This document shows, piece after piece, positions 43,435-52,302 of a stretch of 64,000 bases of DNA. The stretch is taken from the NCBI GenBank assembly GCA_963791885.1, contig CAWBUL010000008.1, forward strand, positions 1 to 64,000. The letters run 5' to 3'. The stretch's first letter is position 1, and each line of letters starts with the position of its first letter. The stretch comes from CAVSUZ01 sp963791885 (lineage in GTDB: Bacteria; Pseudomonadota; Alphaproteobacteria; Acetobacterales; Acetobacteraceae). The notes under the pieces were generated by a model. It made no database searches, was not told the origin of the DNA, and worked only from the letters and a program-made list of their open reading frames with translations. Both the position numbers and the translations under genes were made by a program.

Positions 43435-44369
43435 TGCCGCCGTTTCGCCTCGGGTTGATCGGCGCGGGACGGATGGGACGCACCCATCTGCGCGCGCTGG
43501 CCGGGAGCGAGCATGTGCGGATCGTGGCAGTCGCCGAACCCTCGGCGCAGCAACGGCAGCTTTGCGCGGGCCCGGGCATCAGGCTGTACGAAACCGCCGA
43601 CGCGTTGCTGGATGGCGGGGAGATCGATGGCGTTCTGATCGCGGCGCCCACGACGCTGCATCTGGGGCTGGTTGCGCGTTCGCTGGAACGCGGTCTGGCG
43701 GTTTTGTGTGAAAAGCCGTGCGGAGCAACGCCGGCGGAAGCGGCGCGTGCCGCCGCGCTTGCAGACACAACCGGACGTCCGCTGCAGATTGCCTATTGGC
43801 GCCGGTTCGTGCCGGCGCTCCGCCGCCTGCGGGAGCGGATCGCGGCCGGAGAATTCGGAGATCTTTATCTGGCGACATGTTGCCAGTGGGACGGCGAGCC
43901 CCCGCCTGCGTCGTTTCGCGCGGCAAGCGGCGGCATTTTCGTCGATATGGGCGTGCACGAATTCGATCAGCTGCGCTGGCTGACCGGCCAGGACTTGCTT
44001 GACCTGCATGCGACTCCTGCTCTGACCGCCGCCGATCCGGTTGTGACCGGAGATGCGGAGAGCGCGCAGGTTTTGTGCCGCCTGTCGGGCGGCGCAACCG
44101 GATTCGTCTCGCTCGGACGTCGCTTCCCTGACGGCGATGTGTGTTGGGCGCAGGTTTTCGGCACGCGCAATGCCGAGGAGTGCCGGTTTCTTTGGCCACC
44201 GGATGCGGACGCAGTGTTTCTGCAAGCGTTGCGGGACCAGGCGGAGAGTTTCGCGCGCTATGCACAGGGCGGCCCACGTGAGGGCGCCCAGGCGGCGGAC
44301 GCGGTTGCGGCGCTTCAGGCGGCGCAATCGGTGTCTCGGGTTCTTATAGATCGCACGGGAATACTATGA
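43434..44369 (+). CDS. Gfo/Idh/MocA-family oxidoreductase (2 of 3)
   Basis: A 311-residue member with the start RLGLIGAGRMGRTHLRALAG, the motif LCEKPCG in the EKP position and YWRRFVPALRRLRERI, typical of inositol 2-dehydrogenase-like enzymes. The conserved GIFVDMGVHEFDQLRWL contains the catalytic His-containing motif. It ends in an ATGA overlap with the IolE-like gene, which supports a cyclitol substrate. Confidence 0.88.
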   Translation: MPPFRLGLIGAGRMGRTHLRALAGSEHVRIVAVAEPSAQQRQLCAGPGIRLYETADALLDGGEIDGVLIAAPTTLHLGLVARSLERGLAVLCEKPCGATPAEAARAAALADTTGRPLQIAYWRRFVPALRRLRERIAAGEFGDLYLATCCQWDGEPPPASFRAASGGIFVDMGVHEFDQLRWLTGQDLLDLHATPALTAADPVVTGDAESAQVLCRLSGGATGFVSLGRRFPDGDVCWAQVFGTRNAEECRFLWPPDADAVFLQALRDQAESFARYAQGGPREGAQAADAVAALQAAQSVSRVLIDRTGIL

Positions 44370-45262
44370 GCGTCGAAATCGGCATCAACCCGATCACCTG
44401 GACGAACGACGATCTGCCAGAACTCGGTGGCGACATTCCGCTGGAGACATGCCTGTCGGAAGCAAGCCAGGCGGGATACGCGGGGATCGAAATGGGCGGC
44501 AAGTTCCCGCGCAATGCCGCGGAGCTCGGTCTGCTGCTCAGCCGGCACGGGCTGCACCTCGTGTCAGGCTGGTATGACGGGCGCATCTGCGACCGCGAGA
44601 TCGGCGAAGAGTTCGATGCCGTCCTGCCGCACCTGACCCTTCTGAAGGGCCTCGGCTGCAAGGTCGTGGTTTATGCCGACACGTCGCGCGGCCGGCATGA
44701 CGGGATATTTCGTCCGGCCTCGCAGCGGCCCATCCTGCCTGACGATGAATGGGCGGCTTATGGCCGGAAGCTGACCGGGTTGGCGGATCGCATGGCCGAT
44801 TTCGGCGTGCGCATGGCGTTCCATCATCACATGGGCACCATCGTGCAAACGGATGATGAGATCGACCGCATGATGCAGCACAGCGGGGAGTCGGTCGGGT
44901 TGTTATACGACACGGGCCATTGCCTGTTCGCGCAGGGCGATCCGGCGACCTTGTTATCCCGCCACCTCAAGCGCGTGCTTCACGTGCATTGCAAAGACGC
45001 ACGGCGCGATATTCTGGATCGTGCGATCCGCGCGGATACCAGTTTCATGGACGCCGTCCTCGAGGGCATCTTTACCGTACCAGGTGACGGCTGCATCGAT
45101 TTTCGGCCTCTGCTTCGTCAACTTCACGACGCTGGATATGCAGGCTGGCTTGTCGTCGAGGCAGAGCAGGACCCGAGGAAAGCGGAACCGTTGGCGTATG
45201 CGAGGAAGGGATTTGAGTACCTCAGCGCCACTGCGCGGGCCGCAGGTTTCGAGGTGACATGA
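44366..45262 (+). CDS. iolE: IolE-like myo-inosose-2 dehydratase
   Basis: IolE dehydrates 2-keto-myo-inositol in inositol catabolism. The 298-residue TIM-barrel protein begins INPITWTNDDLPELGGDIP, a hallmark of IolE, and shows AFHHHMGTIVQT, LLYDTGHCLFAQGD, HVHCKDAR and the C-terminal WLVVEAEQDP with metal-binding Glu/His residues. The other inositol genes (iolB, iolC, iolD, iolG cluster) are not in the window, so a related keto-cyclitol or keto-sugar is possible. Confidence 0.85.
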   Translation: MSVEIGINPITWTNDDLPELGGDIPLETCLSEASQAGYAGIEMGGKFPRNAAELGLLLSRHGLHLVSGWYDGRICDREIGEEFDAVLPHLTLLKGLGCKVVVYADTSRGRHDGIFRPASQRPILPDDEWAAYGRKLTGLADRMADFGVRMAFHHHMGTIVQTDDEIDRMMQHSGESVGLLYDTGHCLFAQGDPATLLSRHLKRVLHVHCKDARRDILDRAIRADTSFMDAVLEGIFTVPGDGCIDFRPLLRQLHDAGYAGWLVVEAEQDPRKAEPLAYARKGFEYLSATARAAGFEVT

Positions 45263-46398
45263 CCAACTGGCGTCCCCGCGTTGCGATGATCGGAACCGGG
45301 GGGATTGCGCATGTTCATGCCCGGCTGATCCGTGAATTGGGCGGGGAACTGGTCGGTGTGTGCGGGCGCACCCTGGCGGGTGCGAGCGCCTTCGGTCATG
45401 CGCTCCCTTATGACGACCCTGCTCGCATGTTGCGGGAGACGGGCCCCGATATCGTGCATGTCTGTTCGCCGCATCACCTGCACGCGCAGCACAGCATTCT
45501 GGCACTGGAGGCCGGCGCCCATGTGCTGTGCGAAAAGCCCATGGCGACAGAGATCGACGACGCCTTACGCATGATCGATACCGCGGAGCGTGCCGGACGG
45601 GTGGGCGCGATCTGCTACACTTATCGCGGCTATCCGCTGATCGAAGTGTTGCGCGCGCAAGTTGCCGCGGGTGCGTTCGGGACAATACGGCGTGCCTCTG
45701 GTGTTTATTTGTCGCAGGACGTGTTCGCGGCGGACAAGTATGTCTGGATGTTTTCGTCGGGAACAACCGGCCGTTCTTATGCACTGATGGATCTCGGCGT
45801 GCATTGGCTCAATCTGATCGAGTACGTCACCGGGCAGACAATCGTGGAGATCTGCGCCCAGTTCTCGACCCATCAACCCGATCGGGTTTGGCGCGGGCAG
45901 CCGGGAGAAGGGAATGAGCCACCCGGCTTACGCACGCAGGATGGCGCAGTCCAGGTTCACCATGCGCTTGAAGAACAGGCGGATCTGCTGATCCGTCTGA
46001 GTGGAGGCGCGGCAGGCTGCGTGACAGTCAGTGGCGTATCGCCCGGTCATCCCAACACGATCGTTCTGTCGCTGGATGGGTCTGAGGCGGGGGCCGACTG
46101 GAACCAGCAGGATCCGAATATCTGGATCGAGCGCCGTCCGTCCGGCAACATCACCCACCAGCGCGCCCCCGATGCCTTGCCGCCCTCACTTCAGTGGATG
46201 TCGGCGCTGCCGGCCGGCCATGCGGAAGGTTATCTCGATGCGTTTCGCAACGTGGTATTCCAGGCCTGGTCGGCGATGCGGGGGGAAGCCATAACGTATC
46301 CAACGTTTGCCGACGGCTTGCGGGGGCTGTACCTGGTGGAAGCGGGCGTGCGGAGCGCCGCGTCGCGCCGGTTCGTCGATGTCGAAGCAGTGCAATGA
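45259..46398 (+). CDS. Gfo/Idh/MocA-family oxidoreductase (3 of 3)
   Basis: A 379-residue member: RVAMIGTGGIAHVHARLIREL start, AHVLCEKPMATEI motif, and MDLGVHWLNLIEY with the catalytic His. It overlaps iolE by ATGA. Its C-terminal domain is longer than in the preceding paralogues. Three different oxidoreductases in one unit suggest successive or reversible oxidation steps on a polyhydroxy compound, as in known inositol-isomer and levoglucosan-type routes (inference). Confidence 0.87.
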   Translation: MTNWRPRVAMIGTGGIAHVHARLIRELGGELVGVCGRTLAGASAFGHALPYDDPARMLRETGPDIVHVCSPHHLHAQHSILALEAGAHVLCEKPMATEIDDALRMIDTAERAGRVGAICYTYRGYPLIEVLRAQVAAGAFGTIRRASGVYLSQDVFAADKYVWMFSSGTTGRSYALMDLGVHWLNLIEYVTGQTIVEICAQFSTHQPDRVWRGQPGEGNEPPGLRTQDGAVQVHHALEEQADLLIRLSGGAAGCVTVSGVSPGHPNTIVLSLDGSEAGADWNQQDPNIWIERRPSGNITHQRAPDALPPSLQWMSALPAGHAEGYLDAFRNVVFQAWSAMRGEAITYPTFADGLRGLYLVEAGVRSAASRRFVDVEAVQ

Positions 46399-46423
46399 AC
46401 CAAAATCCGGGGAGAAAAATAGA

Positions 46424-47929
46424 ATGGCTTCTCGTCTGATCGGCGCTGTCGCGGCGGCGCTCGTCGCGTGGAGTGCGGCACATGCAGCCGGCACGCTTCG
46501 CATCGGCATGCAGGATGATCCGGACGCACTCGACCCGGCCACCGGCGGCACCTTCGCGGGCCGCATCATCTTCGCGAGTCTATGCGACAAACTTGTCGAT
46601 CTCGATGCCAAGCTGAATTTCGTTCCCCAGCTCGCCACCGAATGGTCCTGGTCTGCCGATTCGCGCGCTCTGACAATGAAGCTACGGGACGGCGTGACCT
46701 TCCAGGATGGTGAGCCGTTCGATGCCGACGCGGTCAAGGCGAATCTCGATCGCTATCAGACGGCGCCTTACAGCGCGCGGAAATCCGAGCTCAAGCCGGT
46801 CACCGCGGTCGAGGTCGTGGACCCGAAAACGGTGCGCCTGGTTCTATCCGCGCCCTATGCCCCGTTGATCGCGGTCTTATCCGATCGGGCGGGAATGATG
46901 GCCGCGCCGAAGGTCATTCAACAGCTCGGAGACAAGTTCTTCACCCACCCCGTATGCGCCGGTCCCTTCAGCTTCGTCGAGCGCGTTCCGCAGGACCACA
47001 TCACGCTGCAGCGCTTCCCCGGTTATTGGAATGCCGGAGCCATTCACCTGGACCGGATCATCTTCCATCCGATCCCGGATTCCAGCGTTCGATTGGTTGA
47101 CCTGCAAGCAAACCAGCTCGACATGATCGAGGAGATCGCGCCCACGGATGCAGTAACGGTGCAAAGGGACGCCCGGCTCAAGCTCGCGACCGTGACCGGG
47201 CTTGGCTACGAAGGAATGATGATCAATTTCGGCAACGGCAGCGGGGCCGACACACCTCTGGCGCATGATCCGCGTGTGCGTGAGGCGCTGGATGCCTCGA
47301 TCGACCGGAACGCGATCAACCAAGTCGCCGCCGCAGGATTGTTCGTTCCCGATAACCAATCGGAACTGCCGACCAGCCCGTATTTCAACCAGCAACTGCC
47401 GGTGCCCCCACGGGATGTGGAAAAAGCAAGGTCACTCCTGCGGGCGGCGGGGGTGGATCATCTGACGATCGGACTACGCACGCTCAACACGCCGTTGGAC
47501 ATGCAGATCGGCCAGATCATTCAGGCGATGGCGAGGGATGCCGGCATCACGGTCAAGCTGCAGACCGGTGAAACGAACGCAAACATCGAGGCTTACAAGA
47601 GCGGGGATTTCCAAACCGGGTTGACGATCTGGAGTGGCCGCTCTGATCCGGATTTCAACATTACGCAGTATCTGTCGTGCGACGGATTCCAGAACTGGAC
47701 CAAATACTGCAGCCAGACCTTCCAGGCTCTGCTCGACAAGGCGCGCGCAACAACCGATCCGGCGCAGCGGCAGGCGCTCTATCACGAAGTCGCGGCGCAG
47801 TACATTAAAGACCGGCCGCTGCTGTTCCTGTTCCACATGACCTGGTTATACGCGCTACGGAACGGTGTAACCGGGTTCTCCCCGGTTCCGGACGGACTCA
47901 TCCGGCCTCAGGGGCTGGAAGTACAATAG
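46424..47929 (+). CDS. family 5 ABC transporter substrate-binding protein
   Basis: The 501-residue product (ATG 46424 after GGGGAG) has a Sec signal peptide (MASRLIGAVAAALVAWSAAH, cleavage after AHA). The SBP_bac_5 pattern follows: LRIGMQDDPDALDPATGG, LATEWSWSADSRALTMKLRDGV and FQDGEPFDADAVKANLDR. Such proteins bind oligopeptides, nickel or sugars in the periplasm. No permease or ATPase genes follow in the window, so it must work with components encoded elsewhere or outside this operon. It closes the LacI-regulated unit. Confidence 0.88.
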   Translation: MASRLIGAVAAALVAWSAAHAAGTLRIGMQDDPDALDPATGGTFAGRIIFASLCDKLVDLDAKLNFVPQLATEWSWSADSRALTMKLRDGVTFQDGEPFDADAVKANLDRYQTAPYSARKSELKPVTAVEVVDPKTVRLVLSAPYAPLIAVLSDRAGMMAAPKVIQQLGDKFFTHPVCAGPFSFVERVPQDHITLQRFPGYWNAGAIHLDRIIFHPIPDSSVRLVDLQANQLDMIEEIAPTDAVTVQRDARLKLATVTGLGYEGMMINFGNGSGADTPLAHDPRVREALDASIDRNAINQVAAAGLFVPDNQSELPTSPYFNQQLPVPPRDVEKARSLLRAAGVDHLTIGLRTLNTPLDMQIGQIIQAMARDAGITVKLQTGETNANIEAYKSGDFQTGLTIWSGRSDPDFNITQYLSCDGFQNWTKYCSQTFQALLDKARATTDPAQRQALYHEVAAQYIKDRPLLFLFHMTWLYALRNGVTGFSPVPDGLIRPQGLEVQ

Positions 47930-48040
47930 GTCCCAAGTACGAAAGGCCCGGCGATCACTCCGAGTTTGGATCGATCCGGTTGGAACCGAACCTGTGGCCA
48001 AGCGCTTTCATGCCCAGAGAGCTAAAAGCATGGAGGCATC

Positions 48041-48307
48041 ATGCGCTGGGTTTGGGTGATGACCGGGTTGATCGTTCTGGGTGCGGTTCCCGCAATGGCG
48101 CAGCAGACCACGACGGTTCCGCCCCAACAGACGCAGACGGCGCAATCGTCGCAGCGCCCGGTTGATTACGGGCCGTACACGCGGCAGGCGAACAAGGCGT
48201 ATATGGGTGGCGGGGTTATCTTACAGGGACCGCCGGGCGCCCCGGCGCCGCCTGCATCAGCCGTCCTGGGCGTGCCACAGCCGCCCAATCAGCCGCCGGC
48301 GCAGTAA
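48041..48307 (+). CDS. small secreted Pro/Gln-rich protein
   Basis: An 88-residue product with an N-terminal signal peptide (MRWVWVMTGLIVLGAVPAMA, then Gln-Gln) and a low-complexity mature part rich in Pro, Gln and Ala (PPQQTQTAQSSQ, GPPGAPAPPAS). Such proteins are common in Acetobacteraceae-type genomes without known role. It lies alone between the binding protein and the convergent RraA-like gene. Confidence 0.5.
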   Translation: MRWVWVMTGLIVLGAVPAMAQQTTTVPPQQTQTAQSSQRPVDYGPYTRQANKAYMGGGVILQGPPGAPAPPASAVLGVPQPPNQPPAQ

Positions 48308-48316
48308 CACGCCAGG

Positions 48317-49015
48317 TCACTTGCGCCGACTTGCCTCGTAGCGGGCGCGGTTTTCGGCGTTGGGTGGGTAGAGGCCGGGCAGGCGAGCGCCCCCCTCGAC
48401 CTCATTCATAATCCACCCCTCCAGCGCCTCCTGCTCCGGCCCTTGGGTGGCAACGTCGTCCACCAGGGCGGCCGGGATGACAACGGCGCCGTCAGCGTCC
48501 GCCACGATCAAGTCGTTGGGGAAGACCGCGACCCCGCCGCAGCCGACCGGCTCGTGCCAGTTCACGAAGGTGAGCCCGGCGACCGAAGGTGGCGCGGCAG
48601 CGCCGGCACACCATAGCGGTAGGCCGGTGGAGAGCACGCCGGCCATATCGCGCACCACCCCATCCGTCACCAGGGCGGTGACCCCGCGCTTCGCCATGCG
48701 GGCGCAGAGGATATCGCCGAAAATGCCGGCATCGGTGATGCCCATGGCATCCACCACGGTGATGCAGCCAGCCGGCATGTCCTCGATGGCCGCCCGGGTC
48801 GAGCGGGGCGAGGACCAGGATTCGGGGGTCGCCAGGTCCTCTCGCGCCGGGATGAAGCGAAGGGTGAAGGCGCGGCCGATGAGACGAGGGGATTCCGGCC
48901 GGACCGGCCGGGGACCGCGCATCCATACGTTCCGCAAGCCCTTTTTGAGCAGGATCGTGGTGATGGTGGCGGTCGAGACGTGTTGGAGGGCTTGGATCAG
49001 GGCGTCATCGGACAT
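48317..49015 (-). CDS. RraA-family protein
   Basis: A 232-residue member of the RraA/demethylmenaquinone-methyltransferase-like family, which includes HMG/CHA-type class II aldolases and oxaloacetate decarboxylases. Diagnostic segments are VSTATITTILLKKG, VVDAMGITDAGIFGDILCARMAKRGV, LVTDGVVRDMAGV and VFPNDLIVADADGAVVIPAAL, with the metal-binding Asp in VRD. Catabolic neighbours make an aldolase or decarboxylase role more likely than RNase E inhibition. Confidence 0.85.
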   Translation of the reverse strand: MSDDALIQALQHVSTATITTILLKKGLRNVWMRGPRPVRPESPRLIGRAFTLRFIPAREDLATPESWSSPRSTRAAIEDMPAGCITVVDAMGITDAGIFGDILCARMAKRGVTALVTDGVVRDMAGVLSTGLPLWCAGAAAPPSVAGLTFVNWHEPVGCGGVAVFPNDLIVADADGAVVIPAALVDDVATQGPEQEALEGWIMNEVEGGARLPGLYPPNAENRARYEASRRK

Positions 49016-49029
49016 CGGGGCGTTCCTGC

Positions 49030-49410
49030 TTATGGCGGCTGCGCATGCTGGCGCACCCAGGCGGTGAAGTCATCGTCGGTGATATCGTCGGCGGCGAGGC
49101 GGAGCATCATGATCACGCACTCGACGTCGCCGGCCGGGAAAATCAGTCCGTTGAGGCGCAGGAAGGTTTCCAGCGCCACGTATGCCGTCCGCTTGTTGCC
49201 ATCGATGAAAGGATGGTTCCGCGCGATGGCGATCGCGTACAGCGCACCCAGTTCCGCTGTATCGGGATCGGCGTAGCCGGCGTGATTGACCGGCCGGGCG
49301 AGAGCACTCTCTAGCAGGCCCTCGTCGCGGGTTCCGCTGCTCCCGCCGTGTTCGGCAATCTGCTCATCGTGGATGGCGAGGATCAGTTCGCGCGACAGCC
49401 ATACTGTCAT
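49030..49410 (-). CDS. doc: Doc-type toxin (Fic/Doc fold)
   Basis: Doc phosphorylates elongation factor Tu and stops translation. The 126-residue product is of Doc length and has the Fic/Doc motif HPFIDGNKRT (His66, Asp70, Asn72, Lys73, Arg74), plus the Doc-like N-terminal segment IHDEQIAEHGGSSGTRDEGLLESAL. The AbrB-type antitoxin gene lies 45 bp upstream on the same strand. Confidence 0.88.
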   Translation of the reverse strand: MTVWLSRELILAIHDEQIAEHGGSSGTRDEGLLESALARPVNHAGYADPDTAELGALYAIAIARNHPFIDGNKRTAYVALETFLRLNGLIFPAGDVECVIMMLRLAADDITDDDFTAWVRQHAQPP

Positions 49411-49455
49411 CGTTATCTGAAAGCGTGATTCACGCTTCCGACCTCCCTCCGGCGA

Positions 49456-49683
49456 TCACGCTTTGGCCAGTTCACGAAGCACCGCCCGCCGCTCCTTCAT
49501 GATACGGCGCGCCACGTCCATCTGGGTCTCAAAGTCCGGTTCGGCGGTTGTGAGGCGGAAGCCGTTCTCGACTTCGACTGCGTGCAGCGTGTCACCCTTC
49601 TGCAGCCCGAGCTTCACCAGCATCTCCTTGGGCAGGACCACGCCGACCGAATTGCCGATGCCGATGAGTTTCAGTTCCGCCAT
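49456..49683 (-). CDS. AbrB/MazE-type antitoxin
   Basis: A 75-residue protein with an N-terminal swapped-hairpin AbrB domain (LIGIGNSVGVVLPKEMLVKLGLQKGDTL) and a charged C-terminal helix that should wrap the toxin (FETQMDVARRIMKERRAVLREL). It is first in the pair with Doc, as usual for antitoxins, and probably represses their shared promoter. Its 5' end overlaps the end of the OpgC gene by 13 bp. Confidence 0.85.
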   Translation of the reverse strand: MAELKLIGIGNSVGVVLPKEMLVKLGLQKGDTLHAVEVENGFRLTTAEPDFETQMDVARRIMKERRAVLRELAKA

Positions 49684-50846
49684 GAGGTGCCTCCGGGGGC
49701 GTTATAACCAACGTTGGAACCGGATTCAATCTGCGGTCGGGGTTTGATCGGCTCGATCTGGTACCAGGCCGCGAGTGCCGCCACGGCGACCATGGAGATG
49801 AAGCCGCCGCCGTTGACGATGGTTTGCATCAGGGCGCCGTCATCGGCCTCGAGCCCCAGGCGGCAGATGAAGCCGATGAAGATGCCGAAGCAGAAGACCG
49901 GCAGCGAGTGCTGACCCATCAATACGAACGGGAATGCCAGGCGGGAGCGCAGCCAGCGTGCCCCAGGCGGGACGAAGCGGATGGTGAGCCAGAGCAGCGC
50001 CATGATGGAGGCCAGCCGGAGCGGGTCGAGATTGGTCTTGTCGACGATCAGCAGCTCGCGGGTAATAGCCCAGGGCAGCCACAGTGCCAGGAAGGCATGG
50101 TGCCAGATGCCGACATTGACCGAGATGCCCAGGGCGACGACCGCCCAGGAGAACCAATTGAACAGTCGCGCGGCCCAGCGCGGTGGCATCGGCGGCGGCT
50201 TGTAGGCCAGAATCGCGCCGATCATGAACAGAAGCTGCCAGGTGAACGGATTGAAGAACCATCCGCCGCCGGTCCAGGATGGCAAATTCACATGGCCGTC
50301 GCGTGCAGCGGAATAAAGCGCAAGCGACAGGATCGCCAACACCTTCGGCATGCGCAGCAGCGGCATGGCGACAGCAAAGAACACCAGCAGCACGATATAG
50401 AGCGGCAGGATGTTGAGCAGACTGGGCTGGTATTGCAGGGTCAGCGCACGGACGAGTGCATCGTACGGCGCGTTAGCGAGCACGTTCAATCCGCTTTCAT
50501 CCAGGTAGTTGGAACGGTCCAAGGCGAGAGCGCTGTAGGAAACCTGAGCGGCGTAGACCACAAACAGAAAGATGTGGGCGATGTAGAGCGTCCACGCCCT
50601 CTGCAACGCGCCGGCGCCGCCACGCAGCCAGCCGCTGCGATCCATCCGCCCCGCATAGGCCTTGCCCGCGCCGAACCCCGCGAGCAGCACGAAGACCTCC
50701 GCCGCATCGCAGAGCGCATAATTCTGCAGGCTGACATTCGACAGAATGTCGCCTGGGACATGATCGGTGAAGATCCACCACAAAGCGAGACCGCGGAAGA
50801 AGTCGACCCGCAGGTCCCGGCTGAGGCTGCCGCGAACGAGCGCCAT
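49671..50846 (-). CDS. opgC: OpgC-family membrane acyltransferase
   Basis: OpgC proteins succinylate osmoregulated periplasmic glucans or act as related membrane acyltransferases. The 391-residue product starts RDLRVDFFRGLALWWIFTDHVPGD, the characteristic first helix with Asp/His, and has about ten hydrophobic segments, including LFVVYAAQVSYSAL and MGQHSLPVFCFGIFI. Its last codons overlap the antitoxin gene start. Transcription from this gene may run into the toxin-antitoxin pair. Confidence 0.87.
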   Translation of the reverse strand: MALVRGSLSRDLRVDFFRGLALWWIFTDHVPGDILSNVSLQNYALCDAAEVFVLLAGFGAGKAYAGRMDRSGWLRGGAGALQRAWTLYIAHIFLFVVYAAQVSYSALALDRSNYLDESGLNVLANAPYDALVRALTLQYQPSLLNILPLYIVLLVFFAVAMPLLRMPKVLAILSLALYSAARDGHVNLPSWTGGGWFFNPFTWQLLFMIGAILAYKPPPMPPRWAARLFNWFSWAVVALGISVNVGIWHHAFLALWLPWAITRELLIVDKTNLDPLRLASIMALLWLTIRFVPPGARWLRSRLAFPFVLMGQHSLPVFCFGIFIGFICRLGLEADDGALMQTIVNGGGFISMVAVAALAAWYQIEPIKPRPQIESGSNVGYNAPGGTSWRN

Positions 50847-51132
50847 GCGGCGGTTGTAGCAGATGCGGCGCGGCCGCCCGAGGCGCGGTTTTGTGAGCGT
50901 GTGTTACCGAGGCTTGGCAGCGCCGGGATCCGTGAGCGCGCGGCATGAGGAGGCAATCCACTCAATGCGCCTGTTTCCCGTCGGTCGGCAGGCGAGCGCA
51001 AACGCCACCATCCAGGCGATGCAGTTCCGGCGAGGCTGCATTGTTGTGACCGCCGACCAGGGCGACCCAGCGAGGCTGTGGCGGGCTCTGGTGAGCGACT
51101 ATGGTGGTCTGAAAGGCGAACCGGAGGAACCC

Positions 51133-52302
51133 GTGAAGATTACCGGCTACAAAACCTTCCTGGTCGATGCCCATCGAGCCAACTTCATCTTCGTCAAGCT
51201 GCAGACCGATGCCGGGTATGAGGGGCTCGGCGAAGCGACGGCAGAATGGAATGAGAAGGCGATCGTTGCCGCGCTGGAGGAGCTCGGGGAATTCCTGATC
51301 GGTAAGGATCCGTTCCAGACCGACTACCTGATCCAGACCATGCATCGGAACTCCTATTGGCGCACCGGCGTGATCCTTCGCAGTGCGCTCAGCGGCATGG
51401 AGGCGGCGCTCTTGGACATCAAGGGCAAGGCGCTCAACGTCCCCGTCTACGAACTCCTTGGCGGCAAGCACCGTGACGTGGTGGGCTGCTACGGCAACGG
51501 GTGGTTTTCCGGTGCGGTGACGCCCGAGGATTTCGCACGCAAAGCGTCGGAAGCCGTGGCGCAAGGGTTCAAGGCGCTGAAATGGGACCCGTTCGGACCG
51601 GCGTATCTGGAAATGGATCGGGCGGCGCGCAACCGCGCGGTCGCGATCGTGGAGGCGGTCCGCGCGGCGGTCGGGCCCGATATCGACCTGATGATCGAGG
51701 TGCACGGGCGGCTGAACGTGCCGACGGCGATCGCGATGGCGCGCGAACTCGCGCGCTTCAATCCGCGCTGGTTCGAAGAGCCGGTTCCACCTGAAAGCAT
51801 CGATGCCCTGGCCGACGTTCGGGCCAACAGCCCTATCCCGATTGCAACCGGCGAACGCTATTTCGAGCCGGAGCGCTTCATGGAGCTGATTTACAAGCGT
51901 GCGGTCGATATCCTTCAGCCGGATGTCGGGCATGTCGGCGGCATGTTGGAGGCGCAGAAGATCGCGGCGATGGCGCATGCGCGCTTCCTGCCCGTCGCGC
52001 CGCATAATCCGACGGGTCCGGTGATGAACGCGATGACGTTGCAGGTGGCCGCGACGATCCCGAATTTCTGCATCCTGGAGACGATCGCAGTGGACGTGCC
52101 GTGGCGGCGCGAGATCGTCCGCGAGTCGCTAGAGTTCAGCAACAGCGAGATCCGCATTCCAAATGTGCCGGGCCTTGGGCTGGAACTGAACGAGGAAGCC
52201 TGCGCGCGACACCCGTATGTGCGGCATCCGATCCGACAGTTCGAGGCGGGATCATTCTCCCGCCCCGAAGGATCGGTTCCGTTCGTTACTGCACGGAGCT
52301 AG
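51133..52302 (+). CDS. galactonate dehydratase-like enolase-superfamily enzyme
   Basis: A 389-residue protein (GTG 51133 after ACCGGAGGAACCC). It resembles GalD through KITGYKTFLVDAHRANFIF, Lys150 (KALKWDPFG), Glu189/His191 in LMIEVHGRL, WFEEPVPPES, ATGERYF, ILQPDVGHVGGM and His291 in APHNPTGPV. It should dehydrate a sugar acid to a 2-keto-3-deoxy acid. The long open frame upstream has no start signal and poor sequence. Convergent with the VOC gene, overlapping its end by 17 bp. Confidence 0.88.
   Translation: MKITGYKTFLVDAHRANFIFVKLQTDAGYEGLGEATAEWNEKAIVAALEELGEFLIGKDPFQTDYLIQTMHRNSYWRTGVILRSALSGMEAALLDIKGKALNVPVYELLGGKHRDVVGCYGNGWFSGAVTPEDFARKASEAVAQGFKALKWDPFGPAYLEMDRAARNRAVAIVEAVRAAVGPDIDLMIEVHGRLNVPTAIAMARELARFNPRWFEEPVPPESIDALADVRANSPIPIATGERYFEPERFMELIYKRAVDILQPDVGHVGGMLEAQKIAAMAHARFLPVAPHNPTGPVMNAMTLQVAATIPNFCILETIAVDVPWRREIVRESLEFSNSEIRIPNVPGLGLELNEEACARHPYVRHPIRQFEAGSFSRPEGSVPFVTARS

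Noticed and set aside
50863..51132. N-terminal extension of the galactonate-dehydratase-like protein
   Set aside because: The upstream open frame lacks family similarity, while GTG 51133 has a GGAGG site and gives the normal family length.
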